This document shows, one piece after another, positions 36,322 to 41,215 of a stretch of 41,215 nucleotides of DNA (position 1 is the first letter of the stretch; every line of letters begins with the position of its first letter). Under the pieces are notes generated by a model that saw only the letters and a program-made list of their open reading frames with translations, searched no databases and was not told the DNA's origin. The translations under genes were made by a program, and so were the position numbers. This DNA comes from Planctomycetota bacterium (lineage in GTDB: Bacteria; Planctomycetota; Phycisphaerae; Phycisphaerales; SM1A02): positions 1-41,215 of the forward strand of contig JADFSH010000017.1 in NCBI GenBank assembly GCA_022560875.1, written 5' to 3'.

Positions 36322-36348
36322 AAAATCCCCTGAAACGGCGGGGTTTTT
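36322..36348 (+). terminator. Possible terminator after the flippase-like gene
   Basis: CCCC (36327-36330) can pair with GGGG (36340-36343), with AAAA opposite TTTT extending the stem across one mismatch, and a TTTTT tract follows. The core stem is short. Confidence 0.5.
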
Positions 36349-36387
36349 CTTCACCCACGATCAGTGATCCTCCTGTACGCTACCACC

Positions 36388-37479
36388 ATGAATACCATCA
36401 ATCGACGATCGTTTCTGGCAGTCGCGGCGGCAGCACCCGCACTCTCGTATCTCCCCAGGACTCAGGCCCGTCCCGCCCAACCGGGCAGGGGCGGCCCAGT
36501 CTGCATCAGTTCCGGCAACGGCATTCCTGCTATCTCCAAAGCAATGGAGATGCTCCGCAGCGGCAGCGATCCGCTCGACGCCGTCGTGCATGGCGTGAAG
36601 CTGATCGAGGACGACCCCAACGACATGTCCGTCGGTTATGGCGGCATTCCCAACGAGAACGGGGTGGTGCAACTCGACTCCTGCGTCATGCACGGCCCGA
36701 CGCATAAGGCCGGGGCCGTTGCCGCTATCGAAAACATCAAGAACCCGGCGATGGTCGCCCTCAAGGTCTGTCGGCGCACCGATCATGTGCTTCTCGTCGG
36801 CGAAGGTGCCAAGCAGTTCGCCCTCGCGCACGGCTTCAAGGAAGAAGATCTGCTCACCGAGCGCACCCGCAAGATCTGGCTCAAGTGGAAAGAGAACCTC
36901 AATCCCAATGACGACTGGCTCGACGATGATCAGCATATCGGGGCCCCCGGAAACGCACCCGGAAACGCCGGCGATTTGCAGTCCCGCGCCGAAGCCCTCG
37001 GTCTGCCGTTCCATTACGGCACGATTCACTGCTCGGCAATCGATGCGAACGGCGATGTCGGTTCCTGCACCACCACCAGCGGGCTGAGCTACAAAATCCC
37101 GGGACGCGTGGGCGACTCCCCCCTCATCGGGGCGGGAAACTTCTGCGACAACGCCGTGGGCGCGGGCGGGGCCACGGGACGGGGCGAAGCCGTCATCCAG
37201 TCCTGCGGCGGGTTCCAGGTCGTGCAGCACATGGCCAACGGCGACGACCCCACGGAGGCTTGCCTGAAGGTGCTCAAGTGGATCGCCGACCACACCCGAC
37301 GCCATGACCTGCTCAACAGCAAGGGCCAACCGAACTTCAACGTGGTGATGTACGCTCTCCGCAAGGACGGCGCATACGGCAGCGCCTGCATGAGACGTGG
37401 CTCGCGGGCTCGAAACTTTGCCGTCCACAACGGCACCGGGGAAGCCCATCACGAAGAGTGCTCGTACTTATACGGGTGA
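36388..37479 (+). CDS. Tat-exported glycosylasparaginase-family N-terminal nucleophile hydrolase
   Basis: A 363-residue member of the aspartylglucosaminidase / isoaspartyl peptidase family, which cleaves N-glycosidic links to asparagine or related amides. A twin-arginine signal (NRRSFLAVAAAAPALSYLP) sends the folded enzyme out of the cytoplasm. VGYGGIPNENGVVQLDSCVM is the substrate-side motif. The self-cleavage site precedes T212 in FHYGTIHCSAIDANGDVGSC, so the precursor should split there to expose the catalytic threonine. GRVGDSPLIGAGNFCDNAVG and GATGRGEAVI complete the active site. ATG 36388 is set by the Tat motif. It ends 38 bp before the S9 peptidase gene, suggesting a joint unit for degrading peptides or glycopeptides. 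Confidence 0.92.
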   Translation: MNTINRRSFLAVAAAAPALSYLPRTQARPAQPGRGGPVCISSGNGIPAISKAMEMLRSGSDPLDAVVHGVKLIEDDPNDMSVGYGGIPNENGVVQLDSCVMHGPTHKAGAVAAIENIKNPAMVALKVCRRTDHVLLVGEGAKQFALAHGFKEEDLLTERTRKIWLKWKENLNPNDDWLDDDQHIGAPGNAPGNAGDLQSRAEALGLPFHYGTIHCSAIDANGDVGSCTTTSGLSYKIPGRVGDSPLIGAGNFCDNAVGAGGATGRGEAVIQSCGGFQVVQHMANGDDPTEACLKVLKWIADHTRRHDLLNSKGQPNFNVVMYALRKDGAYGSACMRRGSRARNFAVHNGTGEAHHEECSYLYG

Positions 37480-37517
37480 TTGAACAAATTACACTGCACC
37501 GGGTTAGGAGAATATCC

Positions 37518-39536
37518 ATGCGTCATGTGAATCCCCTGAGTTTTCTGGCCGGTCTTGCGATACTGGCTGTCATCATTGTGCCAGCTTATGCCGGTGACGA
37601 GGCCGAAGGCTGGTCGGCGGAGCTTGCCCTGAAGGTCAAGCGGGTCGGCAACGTCCGGGTCTCGCCCGATGGCTCCCGGGTCGTCTATGAAGTCGGAATC
37701 GCCAAGCGTGAAGGCGAAGACAGCCAGTGGGTGACGCACATCCATGTGTCTGACCGCGACGGTTCCAACACTTTTCAGCTCACCCAGGGCAAGAAATCCT
37801 GCACTTCCGCGCAGTGGTCGCCGGATGGACTATGGATCGCGTTCCTCTCCGAGCGGGGCGGTGAAAAAACCAGCATCTGGCGGATCCGCACCGATGGCGG
37901 CGAGGCCGAGCGTCTCACCGAGGAAAAAGGCGGCATCAGCGGCTTCAAGTTCTCACCCGATGGATCGCAGATCGCATTCACCATGACCGACCCGCCCACA
38001 GAAGACGATGAGAAAAACACCAAGGAAAAGAGCGACGCCCGGGTCATGGATGAGAACTTCAAGTACTCCCGCCTGTATGTCATGCCCACCAAGGCCGACG
38101 AGTCCGGCGCTCGGCAAGTTCGAAAATTGACCGAAGAAAATTACAACGTCAGTGGCGGTTTTTTCGGCGGGGCCTTTGACTGGGCTCCGGACGGCAACGC
38201 CATCGCCTTTGTCCACACGAAAACCCCCAAGATCGATGACTGGCCGACCGCAGACATCTCCATCGTCGAGGTCACGTCGGGCAGCGTTCGGCCTTTGGTT
38301 TCCACCGGGGCGGCGGAGACCTCACCCACCTATTCCCCGGATGGTCGCTCCATCGCTTTTACCGTTTCCGATGATCCCCCCACTTGGGCCTTCACATCCC
38401 GCGTGCATGTGATTTCCCCCCGGGGAAGTGAATTCAAATCGCTCGCCGGCACATTCGATCGGCAGCCGAACATTCTCGGTTGGAACGAAAAAGGCGATGC
38501 CGTCCTCGTTTCGGAAGCACACCGGACGATGAACAGGATTTATCTGCTTCCCCTGGATGGCAGCAAAAGCGGTAATCTCACACCCCCCAGTTCCCTGATC
38601 GACAACCCGATTCTCAATCGCTCACGTCAATACCTCGGCTTCACGGCTCAGTCATCGAACCGACCGGCGGAAGCCTTCATCAGCCCCATTGCCTCCTATG
38701 GCAATCCCACCCAGGTCAGTCAGGTCCAGGACCTGCCCGACCTGCCCATCGGCGCAACCGAGGTCATCAACTGGACTTCCAAAGACGGCATGGAGATTGA
38801 GGGACTCCTGACCTATCCCGCACTCTATCGACCCGGAACTACGGTTCCCCTGCTGGTGATCGTGCATGGCGGCCCGACCGGGGTCTTTACCCAGAGCTTT
38901 ATCGCCAATCGCGGGGCGTATCCCATCGCCGCGTTCGCCTCGCGGGGCTTCGCAATACTGCGATGCAATCCGCGCGGCTCAAGCGGATATGGCAAGGACT
39001 TCCGCTACGCCAACTACGACGACTGGGGCGGAGGCGACTACCAGGACATCATGAGCGGCGTCGATCATGTGATTGAAATGGGCGTCGCCGATGCCGAGAG
39101 GCTCGGCATCATGGGCTGGAGCTATGGCGGCTACATGACAAGCTGGGTCATCACCCAGACCGATCGCTTCAAGGTCGCATCCGTGGGGGCGGGGGTGACC
39201 AACCTCATGTCCTTCAACGGCACGTCGGACATCCCCGGATTCATTCCTGATTATTTCCACGGCGACTCGTGGGAAAAGCTCGATGCCTATCGCAAGCACT
39301 CGGCCATGTTCAACGTCGGAGGCGTCACCACCCCCACCCTCATCCAGCACGGCGAGAAGGACGTCCGCGTCCCCATCAGCCAGGGCTATGAGCTGTATAA
39401 CGCCCTCAGGCGTCAGGGCGTGGAGGTGAAGATGGTCGTCTATCCCCGCCAGCCCCACGGCATTCGCGAGCCCAAGCTCCAGCTCGACGCCATGAAACGG
39501 AACCTGGAGTGGTTCGATCGGCTGCTGGACGATTAG
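37518..39536 (+). CDS. Secreted S9-family prolyl oligopeptidase / acylaminoacyl-peptidase-like enzyme
   Basis: A 672-residue serine peptidase. AGGAG ten bases upstream supports ATG 37518, which opens a signal peptide (SFLAGLAILAVIIVPAYAG). Residues about 35-400 are a beta-propeller with PD40/WD40-like repeats (FSPDGSQIAFTM, YSPDGRSIAFTVS) that gate access. The alpha/beta-hydrolase domain (about 420-672) carries the triad S535 (GWSYGGYM), D615 (HGEKDVRVP) and H647 (RQPHGIRE), plus the oxyanion segment HGGPTG. It should cleave short peptides in the periplasm or outside. Its neighbour is the Tat-exported asparaginase-family enzyme. Confidence 0.94.
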   Translation: MRHVNPLSFLAGLAILAVIIVPAYAGDEAEGWSAELALKVKRVGNVRVSPDGSRVVYEVGIAKREGEDSQWVTHIHVSDRDGSNTFQLTQGKKSCTSAQWSPDGLWIAFLSERGGEKTSIWRIRTDGGEAERLTEEKGGISGFKFSPDGSQIAFTMTDPPTEDDEKNTKEKSDARVMDENFKYSRLYVMPTKADESGARQVRKLTEENYNVSGGFFGGAFDWAPDGNAIAFVHTKTPKIDDWPTADISIVEVTSGSVRPLVSTGAAETSPTYSPDGRSIAFTVSDDPPTWAFTSRVHVISPRGSEFKSLAGTFDRQPNILGWNEKGDAVLVSEAHRTMNRIYLLPLDGSKSGNLTPPSSLIDNPILNRSRQYLGFTAQSSNRPAEAFISPIASYGNPTQVSQVQDLPDLPIGATEVINWTSKDGMEIEGLLTYPALYRPGTTVPLLVIVHGGPTGVFTQSFIANRGAYPIAAFASRGFAILRCNPRGSSGYGKDFRYANYDDWGGGDYQDIMSGVDHVIEMGVADAERLGIMGWSYGGYMTSWVITQTDRFKVASVGAGVTNLMSFNGTSDIPGFIPDYFHGDSWEKLDAYRKHSAMFNVGGVTTPTLIQHGEKDVRVPISQGYELYNALRRQGVEVKMVVYPRQPHGIREPKLQLDAMKRNLEWFDRLLDD

Positions 39537-39720
39537 GCCGCGATAGCAAAGAAACGGGGTTTGAGCCCTATCAGCAAATATCCGCAACCCGGGGGGTGGT
39601 CATTTTGTCTAAAAGACGGTGAGAAATCTTCCCTCGCCGGAGTCTCCGGACTCGCTTCACGCCCCATCCGCGAGAGCGGGTGTTTTCCCTACACCCCAGG
39701 TCAAGCTCAAGGATACAGCC

Positions 39721-40806
39721 ATGTCACATTTTGCCATCACCCATTCACCCCCACATATGCGTCGAGGCTTTCTTCGCATCGCAATGTTCGCTTTCTGCGT
39801 CCTGATAATGGTCGCCTCTTCGGCCCGAGCCCAGAGCGTACCTGATGATGATGCCCCTGAACTGACCATCATGCAGAAGGGCGCTCAGCTCATCAACCAG
39901 CAGAAATGGGTGGAGGCGATTGAATTGTTCGAGTCCCTCACCAAAAGCCAGCCCCAGAATGGCCTGGCGTGGATGCGTCTGGGCTACGCCCGTCATGCCA
40001 ATGGCGATCTCGGTCAGGCCCTGCCCGCCCACATCATGGCGGCGGAGTTTCCCAACTCCGCCTCGACTGGAGCTTACAACGCAGCGTGTGTCTATTCACT
40101 GTTCGGCAACAAGGACAAGGCATTCGTCTGGCTGCAGAAGGCGATTGCCAAGGGGTTCAACAATGCCAGTCTCCTCAAGACCGATCCCGACCTCAATAAC
40201 ATTCGAGAAGATGCCCGTTTCGAGCAGTACGCAGCAAAGATCCAAACGGCCCCCGCCGGCAACACGCCGGGACAGGTCGTGTTTGTCCCCGATGATGATT
40301 CCTCAGAGACCGAGACTTCTGCAACCCAGCCGGAGACATATTCCTCAGGAAAGCCCGATACCGATTGGACGAGTCTCCCTCCCCGTCGTCAGTTTGATTT
40401 CTGGGTCGGCAAGTGGGATGCCATCAACGCGGTCGGCAAGAAACTCGGAACCAACGTCATCACTCGCCGTGAGAATGGCAACATCATTCACGAATCGTGG
40501 ACCAGTGCTGACGGCTCCACCGGCCAGTCCATCAACTACTTCGATCCCGCCGACAAGAAATGGAAGCAGGTGTGGGTTTCCCAAAACGGCGGCATCGTGT
40601 ACTACCACGGCAGCTTCAAGGATGGCGCCATGCACTACACGGGCGACAACATCAAACCCGACGGCACCAAAGTCCATGCCGAATGCACGCTCACTCCTCT
40701 CGAAGACGGCCGCATCCACCACTTCATCCGCCACACCACCGACGGCGGCGAGACCTGGACGAAGTACTTCGAAGGCTATTACGTGCGACAGTCCACCGAA
40801 AATTAA
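39721..40806 (+). CDS. Exported protein with TPR-like repeats and a DUF1579-like domain
   Basis: A 361-residue protein. ATG 39721 has AAGGA upstream; ATG 39757 (MRRGFLRIAM) would trim a dispensable leader. A signal peptide follows (FLRIAMFAFCVLIMVASSAR, cut near ARAQ). Residues about 45-160 form TPR-type helical repeats (AIELFESLTKSQPQNGLAWM, then YNAACVYSLFGNKDKAFVWL). After an acidic Ser/Thr linker, residues about 215-361 resemble the DUF1579 lipocalin-like barrel: FDFWVGKWDA, then INYFDPADKKWKQVW and IHHFIRHTTDGGETWTKYFE. The barrel probably binds a small hydrophobic ligand, by inference. It follows the S9 peptidase gene by 184 bp and is closed by a strong terminator. Confidence 0.8.
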   Translation: MSHFAITHSPPHMRRGFLRIAMFAFCVLIMVASSARAQSVPDDDAPELTIMQKGAQLINQQKWVEAIELFESLTKSQPQNGLAWMRLGYARHANGDLGQALPAHIMAAEFPNSASTGAYNAACVYSLFGNKDKAFVWLQKAIAKGFNNASLLKTDPDLNNIREDARFEQYAAKIQTAPAGNTPGQVVFVPDDDSSETETSATQPETYSSGKPDTDWTSLPPRRQFDFWVGKWDAINAVGKKLGTNVITRRENGNIIHESWTSADGSTGQSINYFDPADKKWKQVWVSQNGGIVYYHGSFKDGAMHYTGDNIKPDGTKVHAECTLTPLEDGRIHHFIRHTTDGGETWTKYFEGYYVRQSTEN

Positions 40807-40846
40807 GTTCTCCTGACCACGCTTGGTCGGTTCAATCTCGACTGCG

Positions 40847-40874
40847 CCCCGACTCGCGCCCGAGTCGGGGTTTT
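40847..40874 (+). terminator. Rho-independent terminator after the TPR/DUF1579 gene
   Basis: CCCCGACTCG (40847-40856) pairs perfectly with CGAGTCGGGG (40861-40870) around a CGCC loop, then TTTT. Confidence 0.9.
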
Positions 40875-40977
40875 CACGCGCCATTCGGACGACAGATACG
40901 AACTTTTCACGCTTTGACTGGTCTTACTCAATACCTTTCGACTATGCTGGATCACAAATGACCCCGGGAGTGTCCGG

Positions 40978-41215
40978 ATGCACCCGAATTTCGAGGATTA
41001 CTGGCAATGGTACGTGACAGCGTGGGTGCTGTACTCCCTGAGCGGCATGCTCTTGGCCTGGGCTCTGTTCTGGGATCGAGCCCGACGCAGGGGCGTGACC
41101 CGCTACCGCTGCCCGAAATGCTGGTACGACCTTCGGGGAATTAATGAGGCCATCTCCGAGAATACCTGCTGCCCCGAATGCGGCCGTAAGATCAGGTCAC
41201 GCCATGATCTGATCC
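40978..41215 (+). CDS. Small membrane/zinc-ribbon protein, cut by the window end
   Basis: ATG 40978 has GGGAG seven bases upstream and opens a frame that runs to the last base (79 codons). It starts MHPNFEDYWQWYVTAWVLYS, with one membrane helix (VLYSLSGMLLAWALFW). A treble of cysteine pairs follows, RYRCPKCWYDLRGI and CCPECGRKIR, a zinc-ribbon pattern very common in planctomycete genomes. The C-terminus lies outside the window. Function is unknown. Confidence 0.7.
   Translation, partial: MHPNFEDYWQWYVTAWVLYSLSGMLLAWALFWDRARRRGVTRYRCPKCWYDLRGINEAISENTCCPECGRKIRSRHDLI

Overview
The window looks like chromosomal DNA of a planctomycete, most likely of the class Phycisphaerae. Four observations point there. 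A secreted protein carries DCNxNGIPDxC calcium-type repeats and a double dockerin-like tail of the VTDLLALLAxWG type. There are tandem type II pseudopilins, an nfeD-nfeD-floA cluster, and a truncated end gene with a CPKCWYDLRG / CPECGR zinc ribbon. An LPS gene cluster (hldE, lpxK, GT9 heptosyltransferase) indicates a Gram-negative-type outer membrane. The sequence is GC-rich with good Shine-Dalgarno sites for many genes. I recognise no tRNA, rRNA, CRISPR array, integrase or transposase.

Layout. 1-3.6 kb: a 143-bp segment occurs twice (1-143 and 3485-3627). The right copy leads into an intact BtuF-like gene. The left copy leads into a broken chimera of a BtuF N-terminus and a frameshifted TatD remnant. 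Between them lies the large secreted dockerin-like protein. 3.6-9.2 kb: corrinoid-binding protein, a membrane-anchored DUF1573-like protein, the ClpB disaggregase, a small lysine-rich protein and a MarR regulator. The MarR gene faces an ankyrin-repeat gene across two opposed promoters that share a 17-bp palindrome. 10.1-12.5 kb: a gene scar, a TIGR01777-type epimerase and a YncE/YVTN-like beta-propeller. 12.5-17 kb: aroC, hslU and a fused aroD-aroE, so two shikimate-pathway genes flank an ATPase gene. 17-20.3 kb: DUF2470 protein, Xaa-Pro aminopeptidase and an Eis-like acetyltransferase.

20.3-25.1 kb, minus strand: an LPS operon running heptosyltransferase, maf, a small membrane protein, lpxK, hldE. 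The first four genes are joined by TTGA, TGATG and GTGA stop/start overlaps. 25.4-28.1 kb: a membrane-anchored Ser/Thr kinase with an MshEN-like N-terminus, an Fsa/TalC-type transaldolase and RidA. 28.1-28.7 kb: a gene-poor stretch with a promoter-like element, a 19-bp palindrome and a 35-nt hairpin, upstream of two tandem paralogous pseudopilins closed by a strong terminator. 30.8-34.4 kb: nfeD (protease form), nfeD (short form) and floA, a flotillin membrane-microdomain module. 34.5-36.3 kb: a GT2 glycosyltransferase overlapping a flippase-like membrane protein. 36.4-40.8 kb: a Tat-exported glycosylasparaginase-family enzyme, a secreted S9 peptidase and an exported TPR/DUF1579-like protein. 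The window ends inside a small membrane/zinc-ribbon gene.

Most of the content is housekeeping and cell-envelope biology. The least explained parts are the chimeric pseudogene with its flanking duplication, the MarR/ankyrin control region, the 28.1-28.7 kb leader with its pseudopilin pair, and the kinase N-terminus.
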